A stretch of DNA of 60,000 nt, from the NCBI RefSeq assembly GCF_963678635.1, contig NC_087070.1:32405704-32465703 (forward strand), given 5' to 3'. Made by a program: the position numbers and the translations under genes. This DNA comes from Symsagittifera roscoffensis. Its lineage: Eukaryota; Xenacoelomorpha; Acoela; Convolutidae. Below the pieces are notes generated by a model. That model had not been told where the DNA came from. It searched no databases and saw nothing but the letters and a program-made list of their open reading frames with translations. This document shows, one piece after another, positions 46,601 through 60,000 of the stretch (position 1 is its first letter; each line of letters begins with the position of its first letter).

Positions 46601-49600
46601 TATCATACCAGAACATATCAAATCAGGTTTCATCAAATCGTATCTTATCATATCATATCATATTCTATCATATGATATCATAATAAATCAAATCACATCG
46701 TATCATATCATATCATATCTCATCATATCATATCATATCATATTATATCATATCATATCATATCATATCATATCATATCATATCATATCATATCATATCA
46801 AATCATATCATATGATATCAAATCAAATCATATCATATCATATCATATCATAGCATATCATATCATATCATATCATATCATATCATATCATATCAAATCA
46901 TATCATATCATATCAAAACATATTATATCATTTCAAATCAAATCATACCAGAACATATCAAATCAGGTTTCATCAAATTGTATATTATCATATCATATCA
47001 TATTCTATCATATGATATCATAATAAATCAAATCATATCATATCATATCATATCATATCTCATCATATCATATCATATCATATCATATCATATCATATCA
47101 TATCAAATCATATCATATGATATCAAATCAAACATATCATATCATATCATATCATATCATATCATATCATATCATATCATATCATATCATATCATATCAT
47201 CTCATATCATATCATATCATATCATATCATATCATATCACATCCTATCATATCATATCATATCATATTATATCATATCATATCATATCATATCATATCAT
47301 ATCATATCATATCATATCATATCATATCAAATCATATCATATGATATCAAATCAAATCATATCATATCATATCATATCATATCATATCATATCATATCAT
47401 ATCAAAACATATTATATCATTTCAAATCATATCATACCAGAACATATCAAATCAGGTTTCATCAAATCGTCTCTTATCATATCACATCATATTCTATCAT
47501 ATGATAACATAATAAATCAAATCATATCATATCATATCATATCTCATCATATCATATCATATCATATCATTTCATATCAAATCATATCATATGATATCAA
47601 ATCAAATCATATCATATCATATCATATCATATCATATCATATCATATCATATCATATCATATCATATCATATCATATCATATCATATCATATCATATCAT
47701 ATCATATCATATCATATCATATCATATCATATCATATCAAATCATATCATATCATATCAAAACATGTTATATCATTTCAAATCAAATCATACCAGAACAT
47801 ATCAAATCAGGTTTCATCAAATTGTATCTTATCATATCATATCATATTCTATCATATGATATCATAATAAATCAAATCATATCATATCATATCATATCAT
47901 ATCATATCTCATCATATCATATCATATCATATCATATCATATCATATCAAATCATATCATATGATATCAAATCAAACATATCATATCATATCATATCATA
48001 TCATATCATATCATATCATATCATATCATATCATATCATATCATCTCATATCATATCATATCATATCATATCATATCATATGATATCAAATCAAATCATA
48101 TCATATCATATCATATCATATCATATCATATCATATCATATCATATCATATCATATCATATCATATCATATCAAATCATATCATATGATATCAAATCAAA
48201 TCATATCATATCATATCATATCATATCATATCATATAATATCAAAACATATTATATCATTTCAAATCATATCATACCAGAACATATCAAATCAGTTTTCA
48301 TCAAATCGTATCTTATCATATCATATCATATTCTATCATATGATATCATAATAAATCAAATCATATCATATCATATCATATCTCATCATATCATATCATA
48401 TCATATCATTTCATATCAAATCATATCATATGATATCAAATCAAATCATATCATATCATATCATATCATATCATATCATATCATATCATATCATATCATA
48501 TCAAATCATATCATATCATATCAAAACATATTATATCATTTCAAATCAAATCATACCAGAACATATCCAATCAGGTTTCATCAAATTGTATCTTATCATA
48601 TCATATCATATTCTATCATATGATATCATAATAAATCAAATCATATCATATCATATCATATCATATCTCATCATATCATATCATATCATATCATATCATA
48701 TCATATCATATCATATCAAATCATATCATATGATATCAAATCAAACATATCATATCATATCATATCATATCATATCATATCATATCATATCATATCATAT
48801 CATATCATATCATCTCATATCATATCATATCATATCATATCATATCATATCACATCCTATCATATCATATCATATCATATTATATCATATCATATCATAT
48901 CATATCATATCATATCATATCATATCATATCATATCATATCAAATCATATCATATGATATCAAATCAAATCATATCATATCATATCATATCATATCATAT
49001 CATATCATATCATATCAAAACATATTATATCATTTCAAATCATATCATACCAGAACATATCAAATCAGGTTTCATCAAATCGTCTCTTATCATATCACAT
49101 CATATTCTATCATATGATAACATAATAAATCAAATCATATCATATCATATCATATCTCATCATATCATATCATATCATATCATTTCATATCAAATCATAT
49201 CATATGATATCAAATCAAATCATATCATATCATATCATATCATATCATATCATATCATATCATATCATATCATATCATATCATATCATATCATATCATAT
49301 CATATCATATCATATCATATCATATCATATCATATCATATCATATCAAATCATATCATATCATATCAAAACATGTTATATCATTTCAAATCAAATCATAC
49401 CAGAACATATCAAATCAGGTTTCATCAAATTGTATCTTATCATATCATATCATATTCTATCATATGATATCATAATAAATCAAATCATATCATATCATAT
49501 CATATCATATCATATCTCATCATATCATATCATATCATATCATATCATATCATATCAAATCATATCATATGATATCAAATCAAACATATCATATCATATC

Positions 49601-52600
49601 ATATCATATCATATCATATCATATCATATCATATCATATCATATCATATCATCTCATATCATATCATATCATATCATATCATATCATATGATATCAAATC
49701 AAATCATATCATATCATATCATATCATATCATATCATATCATATCATATCATATCATATCATATCATATCATATCATATCATATCAAATCATATCATATG
49801 ATATCAAATCAAATCATATCATATCATATCATATCATATCATATCATATAATATCAAAACATATTATATCATTTCAAATCATATCATACCAGAACATATC
49901 AAATCAGTTTTCATCAAATCGTATCTTATCATATCATATCATATTCTATCATATGATATCATAATAAATCAAATCATATCATATCATATCATATCTCATC
50001 ATATCATATCATATCATATCATTTCATATCAAATCATATCATATGATATCAAATCAAATCATATCATATCATATCATATCATATCATATCATATCATATC
50101 ATATCATATCATATCATATCAAATCATATCATATCATATCAAAACATATTATATCATTTCAAATCAAATCATACCAGAACATATCCAATCAGGTTTCATC
50201 AAATTGTATCTTATCATATCATATCATATTCTATCATATGATATCATAATAAATCAAATCATATCATATCATATCATATCATATCTCATCATATCATATC
50301 ATATCATATCATATCATATCAAATCATATCATATGATATCAAATCAAACATATCATATCATATCATATCATATCATATCATATCATATCATATCATATCA
50401 TATCATATCATATCATCTCATATCATATCATATCACATCATATCATATCATATGATATCAAATCAAATCATATCATATCATATCATATCATATCATATCA
50501 TATCATATCATATCATATCATATCATATCATATCATATCATATCATATCATATCATATCATATCATATCAAAACATATTATATCATTTCAAATCATATCA
50601 TACCAGAACATATCAAATCAGGTTTCATCAAATCGTATCTTATCATATCATATCATATTTTATCATATGATATCATAATAAATCAAATCATATCATATCA
50701 TATCATATCTCATCATATCATATCATATCATATCATTTCATATCAAATCATATCATATGATATCAAATCAAATCATATCATATCATATCATATCATATCA
50801 TATCATATCATATCATATCATATCATATCATATCATATCATATCATATCATATCATATCATATCATATCATATCAAATCATATCATATCATATCAAAACA
50901 TATTATATCATTTCAAATCAAATCATACCAGAAACATATCAAATCAGGTTTCATCAAATCGTATCTTATCATATCATATCATATTCTATCATATGATATC
51001 ATAATAAATCAAATCATATCATATCATATCATATCTCATCATATCATATCATATCATATCATTTCATATCAAATCATATCATATGATATCAAATCAAATC
51101 ATATCATATCATATCATATCATATCATATCATATCATATCATATCATATCATATCATATCATATCATATCATATCAAATCATATCATATCATATCATATC
51201 ATATCAAATCATATCATATCATATCAAAACATATTATATCATTTCAAATCAAATCATACCAGAACATATCAAATCAGGTTTCATCAAATTGTATCTTATC
51301 ATATCATATCATATTCTATCATATGATATCATAATAAATCAAATCAAATCATATCATATCATATCATATCTCATCATATCATATCATATCATATCATATC
51401 ATATCATATCATATCATATGATATCAAATCAAACATATCATATCATATCATATCATATCATATCATATCATATCATATCATATCATATCATCTCATATCA
51501 TATCATATCATATCATATCATATCATATCATATGATATCAAATCAAATCATATCATATCATATCATATCATATCATATCATATCATATCATATCATATCA
51601 TATCATATCATATCATATCAAATCATATCATATGATATCAAATCAAATCATATCATATCATATCATATCATATCATATCATATTATATCAAAACATATTA
51701 TATCATTTCAAATCATATCATACCAGAACATATCAAATCAGGTTTCATCAAATCGTATCTTATCATATCATATCATATTCTATCATATGATATCATAATA
51801 AATCAAATCATATCGTATCATATCATATCATATCTCATCATATCATATCATATCATATCATTTCATATCAAATCATATCATATGATATCAAATCAAATCA
51901 TATCATATCATATCATATCATATCATATCATATCATATCATATCATATCATATCATATCATATCAAATCATATCATATCATATCAAAACATATTATATCA
52001 TTTCAAATCAAATCATACCAGAACATATCAAATCAGGTTTCATCAAATTGTATCTTATCATATCATATCATATTCTATCATATGATATCATAATAAATCA
52101 AATCATATCATATCATATCATATCATATCATATCATATCTCATCATATCATATCATATCATATCATATCATATCAAATCATATCATATGATATCAAATCA
52201 AACATATCATATCATATCATATCATATCATATCATATCATATCATATCATATCATATCATATCATCTCATATCATATCATATCATATCATATCATATCAT
52301 ATGATATCAAATCAAATCATATCATATCATATCATATCATATCATATCATATCATATCATATCATATCATATCATATCATATCATATCATATCATATCAT
52401 ATCATATCATATCAAAACATATTAAATCATTTCAAATCATATCATACCAGAACATATCAAATCAGGTTTCATCAAATCGTATCTTATCATATCATATCAT
52501 AATAAATCAAATCATATCATATCATATCATATCTCATCATATCATATCATATCATATCATTTCATATCAAATCATATCATATGATATCAAATCAAATCAT

Positions 52601-53805
52601 ATCATATCATATCATATCATATCATATCATATCATATCATATCATATCATATCATATCAAATCATATCATATCATATCAAAACATATTATATCATTTCAA
52701 ATCAAATCATACCAGAACATATCAAATCAGGTTTCATCAAATTGTATCTTATCATATCATATCATATTCTATCATATGATATCATAATAAATCAAATCAT
52801 ATCATATCATATCATATCGTATCATATCTCATCATATAATATCATATCATATCATATCAAATCAAATCATATCATATGATATCAAATCAAATCATATCAT
52901 ATCATATCATCTCATATCATATCATATCATATCATATCATATCATATGATATCAAATCAAATCATATCATATCATATCATATCATATCATATCATATCAT
53001 ATCATATCATATCATATCATATCATATCATATCATATCATATCATATCATATCATATCAAAACATATTATATCATTTCAAATCATATCATACCAGAACAT
53101 ATCAAATCAGGTTTCATCAAATCGTATCTTATCATATCATATCATATTCTATCATATGATATCATAATAAATCAAATCATATCATATCATATCATATCTC
53201 ATCATATCATATCATATCATATCATTTCATATCAAATCATATCATATGATATCAAATCAAATCATATCATATCATATCATATCATATCATATCATATCAT
53301 ATCATATCATATCATATCATATCATATCATATCATATCATATCATATCATATCAAATCATATCATATCATATCAAAACATATTATATCATTTCAAATCAA
53401 ATCATACCAGAACATATCAAATCAGGTTTCATCAAATTGTATCTTATCATATCATATCATATTCTATCATATGATATCATAATAAATCAAATCATATCAT
53501 ATCATATCATATCGTATCATATCTCATCATATCATATCATATCATATCATATCAAATCAAATCATATCATATGATATCAAATCAAATCATATCATATCAT
53601 ATCATATCATATCATATCATATCATATCATATCATATCATATCATCTCATATCATATCATATCATATCATATCAAATCATATCATATCCTATCATATCAT
53701 ATCATATTATATCATATCATATCTTATCATATCATATCATATCATATCATATCATATAATATCATATCATATCATATCATATCATATCATATCATATCAT
53801 ATCAT
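43641..53805. repeat. ATATC pentamer satellite, block 2, with higher-order units
   Basis: About 10 kb of ATATC units, degenerate to 44,100 and then very homogeneous. A variant box, AAAACATATTATATCATTTC, then CATACCAGAACATATCAAAT, GGTTTCATCAAAT(C/T)GTATC and CATATGATATCATAATAAATC, recurs at about 44,366, 44,651, 44,921, 45,401, 45,726, 46,345, 46,575, 46,915, 47,404, 47,759, 48,243, 48,523, 49,017, 49,367, 49,856, 50,141, 50,570, 50,895, 51,226, 51,690, 51,985, 52,414, 52,679, 53,059 and 53,374. Spacing is 230-620 bp because the number of pure pentamers between boxes varies. Long frames such as 46,978-47,859 are not genes. Confidence 0.95.
46975..50190. repeat. Two tandem 1.61-kb super-units of the satellite
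   Basis: Box spacings repeat as 489, 355, 484, 280 and then 494, 350, 489, 285. Private variants recur at matching offsets: GTCTCTTATCATATCACATC at 47,469 and 49,082 (1,613 bp); AAAACATGTTAT at 47,759 and 49,367; CATATCCAATCAGG at about 48,563 and 50,181. Exact outer ends are uncertain within about 100 bp. Confidence 0.8.
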
Positions 53806-55440
53806 AAGTAACATTTACTCAGACACTACACAACGACGGAGCGTAGAATAAGTAACCATTGACAAATGGCTGCGTCAGTTACCTTAATTATACTCGTTTT
53901 TAACCCTCTTGACCTAACCAGTTGTTTTCTGGCCTGTTAAGGGCTAAGAAATGAAATATCATTTTAGGACATCAGTCAAAACGACTTTTGATCAGTTTTC
54001 ACTTACATGCAAAAATAGCCACATAGCTGGGTCTCGGATCCCCAGACAACGTGATTACTACTAAAAACATGGCTAATAACCCATATTTTAATAATTTTTA
54101 GTGACAAGTATTTACTAGACCCATTAGAGATGGGTTGACTCTTTCCTCGCCTCTAATCACTCATGCTCTGAAATACTAAACAACATTGGAGTGAATTAAA
54201 TACGTTCATGGCATTGCAACAGTAAAAACATACAGTTAATGTTTTTAACAGTCCCTGCCCACCGGCCCTCCAATTCCGCACTCTCCTGGAGATAAAATCA
54301 TTATCTCTCTGATCTTTTGGCACGGGAGGGTTCGGATACGTCCCGAGTGTCTAAAGAGATCTTCCGTCTATAAGATCTTCTTTCAATCAGCACCTCATCG
54401 TGTCTTGTTGCCACGGTAAGAGGCTTCGTTTCGCTTCTATTTTTAACTGCGCTTTTCGACTGATTTTTGTCTTGTAATTCGATTCTGTGTTTTTGCGTCT
54501 ATTTCCGGTCAAAATTGCCGTTTTTCGCATCTCTTCGAAATGTTTTAGCTGAAATCGAAATTTTGAAAATTTAAAATTGTAGAACAATCTGAGCATCTTT
54601 TTCAACACAATTTCGGTGCCAACGCCCTAATGTTCTTTTCGACGGGCGTCGGTAGGTTCGACTGTGCCAATCCAGGGGACTGGCACAATAGCATACTTTA
54701 TCACATCATGTTCAAACACCTAATTTCATACCACATTAAATGACCTCATTTGGAATCTTTTCTTTTAAAGTTCTATCAAAACATATCAAATCATATCGTA
54801 TCCTGTTATAGCAAACGGCCTCAGATCATGTCAAATCACAGCTTTTCATATCACATCTTATCAAATCAGAAAAAAACATATCATGTAATATCAAACCATA
54901 TCTTAGCATATCATATCATATCATATCAAATCATATCATATTAAATTTTATCTTATTATACCATGTCATATCACAGTACATCCTACCAAAACACACACAC
55001 ATGTCTAATATTTGTTTCCGATGAACGTCTTGTTTTGAGCGACTCTGAGAACTTTCAAAAATTTATTTCCAATACAAGAAAAAACGGTTTAAAACTTTTG
55101 TGTTTTAGTCAAGCTTCGATCGCGTAAAGCAACTGAATTTTTTCTTTGTTATTTATGATTATCAGCAGCAAATCATAAACTGCAATGTTTTAACTTAATT
55201 TAGCGCTTCTAGGAAAAGAATATCAAAAAACTGATACATTTTGTAAAAGTTTCTTTTTCAGTTTTTTTTGTTCATTTACATTTTGAAGACAATTGTAGGT
55301 GTTTGTTCCTAATTCAATTTTAAGGGTTCTTAGAGTTCTATCATCACACGATGCCTAAGAGAAGACACGTACATTGGAAAAAATTGAGAAAGTTGTCGGA
55401 ACATTCTGCGCTGTTTGCTCAGCAACCGTCTATCCTTAGC
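53806..55440. repeat. S-unit copy b
   Basis: 1.63 kb of non-satellite DNA, with a short degenerate satellite patch (about 54,830-54,960) inside. Hairpins: CTGGGTCTCGGATCCCCAG (54,027-54,045), ACCCATTAGAGATGGGT (54,119-54,135), GAGATAAAATCATTATCTC (54,289-54,307), and GTGCCA/TGGCAC around an 11-nt loop (54,664-54,686). Ends CAACCGTCTATCCTTAGC. The 73-codon minus-strand frame (54,387-54,608) is not conserved in copy a. No gene recognised. Confidence 0.8.
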
Positions 55441-57040
55441 ATATCATAACGTATCATATCAAATCACGCCGCATCATGTCTTATCATATTAAAATATCCT
55501 ATCAAATCATAGCATATGATATCAAATCAAATCATATCATATCATATCATATCATATCATATCATATCATATCATATCATATCATATCATATCATATCAT
55601 ATCAAATCATATCATATCATATCAAAACATATTATATCATTTCAAATCAAATCATACCAGAACATATCAAATCAGGTTTCATCAAATTGTATCTTATCAT
55701 ATCATATCATATTCTATCATATGATATCATAATAAATCAAATCATATCATATCATATCATATCGTATCATATCTCATCATATAATATCATATCATATCAT
55801 ATCAAATCAAATCATATCATATGATATCAAATCAAATCATATCATATCATATCATCTCATATCATATCATATCATATCATATCATATCATATGATATCAA
55901 ATCAAATCATATCATATCATATCATATCATATCATATCATATCATATCATATCATATCATATCATATCATATCATATCATATCATATCATATCAAAACAA
56001 ATTATATCATTTCAAATCATATCATACCAGAACATATCAAATCAGTTTTCATCAAATCGTATCTTATCATATCATATCATATTCTATCATATGATATCAT
56101 AATAAATCAAATCATATCATATCATATCATATCTCATCATATCATATCATATCATATCATTTCATATCAAATCATATCATATGATATCAAATCAAATCAT
56201 ATCATATCATATCATATCATATCATATCATATCATATCATATCATATCATATCAAATCAAATCATATCATATGATATCAAATCAAATCATATCATATCAT
56301 TTCAAATCATATCATACCAGAACATATCAAATCAGGTTTCATCAAATCGTATCTTATCATATCATATCATATTCTATCATATGATATCATAATAAATCAA
56401 ATCATATCATATCATATCATATCTCATCATATCATATCATATCATATCATTTCATATCAAATCATATCATATGATATCAAATCAAATCATATCATATCAT
56501 ATCATATCATATCATATCATATCATATCATATCATATCATATCATATCATATCATATCATATCATATCATATCAAATCATATCATATCATATCAAAACAT
56601 ATTATATCATTTCAAATCAAATCATACCAGAACATATCAAATCAGGTTTCATCAAATTGTATCTTATCATATCATATCATATTCTATCATATGATATCAT
56701 AATAAATCAAATCATATCATATCATATCATATCGTATCATATCTCATCATATCATATCATATCATATCATATCAAATCAAATCATATCAAATGATATCAA
56801 ATCAAATCATATCATATCATATCATATCATATCATATCATATCATATCATATCATATCATATCATATCATATCATATCATCTCATATCATATCATATCAT
56901 ATCATATCAAATCATATCATATCCTATCATATCATATCATATTATATCATATCATATCTTATCATATCATATCATATCATATCATATCATATAATATCAT
57001 ATCATATCATATCATATCATATCATATCATATCATATCAT
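55441..57040. repeat. ATATC pentamer satellite, block 3
   Basis: Same higher-order boxes at about 55,624, 55,994 and 56,594, and a partial one at about 56,300 that lacks its AAAAC start. The stretch leading to S-unit c resembles that leading to S-unit b, apart from a 15-bp (three-pentamer) difference. Confidence 0.95.
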
Positions 57041-58675
57041 AAGTAACATTTACTCAGACACTACACAACGACGGAGCGTAGAATAAGTAACCATTGACAA
57101 ATGGCTGCGTCAGTTACCTTAATTATACTCGTTTTTAACCCTCTTGACCTAACCAGTTGTTTTCTGGCCTGTTAAGGGCTAAGAAATGAAATATCATTTT
57201 AGGACATCAGTCAAAACGACTTTTGATCAGTTTTCACTTACATGCAAAAATAGCCACATAGCTGGGTCTCGGATCCCCAGACAACGTGATTACTACTAAA
57301 AACATGGCTAATAACCCATATTTTAATAATTTTTAGTGACAAGTATTTACTAGACCCATTAGAGATGGGTTGACTCTTTCCTCGCCTCTAATCACTCATG
57401 CTCTGAAATACTAAACAACATTGGAGTGAATTAAATACGTTCATGGCATTGCAACAGTAAAAACATACAGTTAATGTTTTTAACAGTCCCTGCCCACCGG
57501 CCCTCCAATTCCGCACTCTCCTGGAGATAAAATCATTATCTCTCTGATCTTTTGGCACGGGAGGGTTCGGATACGTCCCGAGTGTCTAAAGAGATCTTCC
57601 GTCTATAAGATCTTCTTTCAATCAGCACCTCATCGTGTCTTGTTGCCACGGTAAGAGGCTTCGTTTCGCTTCTATTTTTAACTGCGCTTTTCGACTGATT
57701 TTTGTCTTGTAATTCGATTCTGTGTTTTTGCGTCTATTTCCGGTCAAAATTGCCGTTTTTCGCATCTCTTCGAAATGTTTTAGCTGAAATCGAAATTTTG
57801 AAAATTTAAAATTGTAGAACAATCTGAGCATCTTTTTCAACACAATTTCGGTGCCAACGCCCTAATGTTCTTTTCGACGGGCGTCGGTAGGTTCGACTGT
57901 GCCAATCCAGGGGACTGGCACAATAGCATACTTTATCACATCATGTTCAAACACCTAATTTCATACCACATTAAATGACCTCATTTGGAATCTTTTCTTT
58001 TAAAGTTCTATCAAAACATATCAAATCATATCGTATCCTGTTATAGCAAACGGCCTCAGATCATGTCAAATCACAGCTTTTCATATCACATCTTATCAAA
58101 TCAGAAAAAAACATATCATGTAATATCAAACCATATCTTAGCATATCATATCATATCATATCAAATCATATCATATTAAATTTTATCTTATTATACCATG
58201 TCATATCACAGTACATCCTACCAAAACACACACACATGTCTAATATTTGTTTCCGATGAACGTCTTGTTTTGAGCGACTCTGAGAACTTTCAAAAATTTA
58301 TTTCCAATACAAGAAAAAACGGTTTAAAACTTTTGTGTTTTAGTCAAGCTTCGATCGCGTAAAGCAACTGAATTTTTTCTTTGTTATTTATGATTATCAG
58401 CAGCAAATCATAAACTGCAATGTTTTAACTTAATTTAGCGCTTCTAGGAAAAGAATATCAAAAAACTGATACATTTTGTAAAAGTTTCTTTTTCAGTTTT
58501 TTTTGTTCATTTACATTTTGAAGACAATTGTAGGTGTTTGTTCCTAATTCAATTTTAAGGGTTCTTAGAGTTCTATCATCACACGATGCCTAAGAGAAGA
58601 CACGTACATTGGAAAAAATTGAGAAAGTTGTCGGAACATTCTGCGCTGTTTGCTCAGCAACCGTCTATCCTTAGC
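57041..58675. repeat. S-unit copy c, apparently identical to copy b
   Basis: Matches 53,806-55,440 at an offset of exactly 3,235 bp with no difference seen by reading. Identity extends left into the satellite to about 53,655/56,890 and right to about 55,515/58,750, where copy b continues as GATATCAAATC and copy c as TATATCATATC. Confidence 0.9.
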
Positions 58676-60000
58676 ATATCATAACGTATCATATCAAATC
58701 ACGCCGCATCATGTCTTATCATATTAAAATATCCTATCAAATCATAGCATATTATATCATATCATATCTTATCTTCTCAAACCACATCATATCACCTTAC
58801 ACCATGTCATATCATATCATATCACATCATATCATATCAAATCATATCATGTCACATCATATCTTATCTTTCACATCAAACCGTTACCTTACAAAATATG
58901 ACATCATATCATATCAAATCTTATCTTATCAAATCATATCATTTCATATCATATCATATCATTTCAAACAGTATAATATCATATCATATGATATCCTATC
59001 AAATCTAAACGAATCAAATCTTTTCTTATCACAAAATATCACATCATAGCAAATCATATCATTAAATATATTATCAAGACATGTCAAATCATATCATATC
59101 ATGTCAAATCATAACTTATCATATCAAATCAAATCATTTCAAGTGATATGAAATTAAATCATATCAAATCATATCATACCAGATTATATCATATCAAATC
59201 ATATCTTATCATTTTATATCAAATCATACCATGCCATATCAAATCATACCTCAAATCATATCATATCATATCATATCGTATTATATCATATCGTGTCACA
59301 TCATGTCAAATCATATCATATCATATCATATCCTATCATAGCATGTCACGTCATGTATTGTCATGCCACATCATATCACATCAAATTACAAGAAATTGTA
59401 TCAAATCATATCACATCGAAACATATCGTATCATATCGTAATATCAAGTCATATAACATCAAATAATATCACATCATTATCATATCATATTATATCGTAT
59501 CATATTATATCATATCATATCATATCATATCATATCATATGGTACCATATCATATTAAATCATATCATATCATATTATATCATATCATATCATATCTTAT
59601 CATATCATATCACATCGTACCATATCATTACATATCATATCATATAATATCATATCGTATCATATCAATCAGATCATGTCTTATCATATAATATCATATC
59701 AAATTGTATCTTTTCATATCACATCATATCATATCAAGTCATATCAAATCAAATCATATCAAGTCAGACCACATCATGGAAAATCACATCGTATCAGATC
59801 ACATCAAATCGCGTCATTTCATAACCTATCATATCATATCATATCACTTGATATCGTACAATATCATACCACATCGAATCAAATCATATCAAAACCATAT
59901 CTTATCAAAACAAACCATTTCATTTCAAACCAAAACATATCTTATCAAATCAAATCAATTCATATCAAATCATATCATTTCGAACAATATAATATCATAT
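58676..60000. repeat. ATATC pentamer satellite, block 4 (degenerate edge)
   Basis: Mixed ATATC, AAATC, GTATC and CATC variants without the higher-order boxes; runs off the window. Similar in texture to 41,700-42,450 and 43,640-44,100. Frames such as 58,711-59,049 are satellite by-products. Confidence 0.9.

Noticed and set aside
46978-47859. 293-codon plus-strand ORF and many similar long ORFs in the satellite
   Set aside because: All are direct translations of the ATATC pentamer (Ile-Ser-Tyr-His-Ile); open frames are guaranteed by the repeat and give no evidence of a gene.
43641-53805. Regularly spaced repeats resembling a CRISPR array
   Set aside because: The spacers are themselves pentamer satellite of variable length, the setting is eukaryotic, and no cas-like gene is present.
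54387-54608. 73-codon minus-strand ORF in S-units b and c
   Set aside because: In copy a the frame shifts within the aligned region, so protein sequence is not conserved while hairpins are.
58676-60000. Possible telomeric repeat
   Set aside because: The pentamer ATATC has no G-rich strand and occurs as interior, variant-rich arrays with embedded units, unlike telomeres.

Overview
This is AT-rich eukaryotic DNA, most likely from an invertebrate animal. No intact conventional gene lies wholly inside it. The main clue is a decayed protein-primed family B DNA polymerase with zinc-finger and OTU-like N-terminal regions, a type I associate with Polinton/Maverick-like elements of metazoans. I cannot name the species.

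Bases 1-149 hold the edge of a probable real gene: a minus-strand exon with a splice acceptor, running off the window. Bases 339 to about 37,300 are a mosaic of related repeat modules that I call A to E. A (about 4.3 kb) carries minus-strand polymerase N-terminal fragments, a CCAAT-motif array, a possible ssDNA-binding (PC4-like) ORF and a tRNA-like segment. B (1.75 kb, or about 2.3 kb without an internal deletion) ends in a hairpin-forming minisatellite. C carries a 103-codon minus-strand ORF of unknown function. D is a non-coding spacer. E carries a second unknown minus-strand ORF. The order is A-B-B-B'-C-C-D, then A-B-D-E, then A'-B-C', then B-C-C-D'-E-polN-B-C-D-E-polB. The last unit (31-37.3 kb) is the most complete, with a full-length but broken polymerase gene on the plus strand.

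Bases 37,323-41,392 hold no convincing gene. They contain a short CCCTAT/ATTGGGA repeat cluster with a perfect 11-bp inverted repeat, a weak ORF with a signal-peptide-like start, and a 210-bp tandem repeat of nearly three copies.

Bases 41,393-60,000 are a large satellite of the pentamer ATATC. It has higher-order units marked by about 27 copies of a variant box, a 1.61-kb super-unit present twice in tandem, and three copies of a 1-1.6 kb non-satellite segment (S-unit) rich in small hairpins. Two S-units sit in an apparently identical 3,235-bp-offset duplication. All plus-strand frames of the satellite are open (Ile-Ser-Tyr-His-Ile repeats) and all minus-strand frames are closed. The long ORFs there follow from the pentamer and are not genes.

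The modules look like remnants of one element family: a polymerase, small accessory ORFs and a shared promoter-like motif array, amplified by segmental and tandem duplication and then decaying. All homology calls come from reading the sequence; no database search was run.
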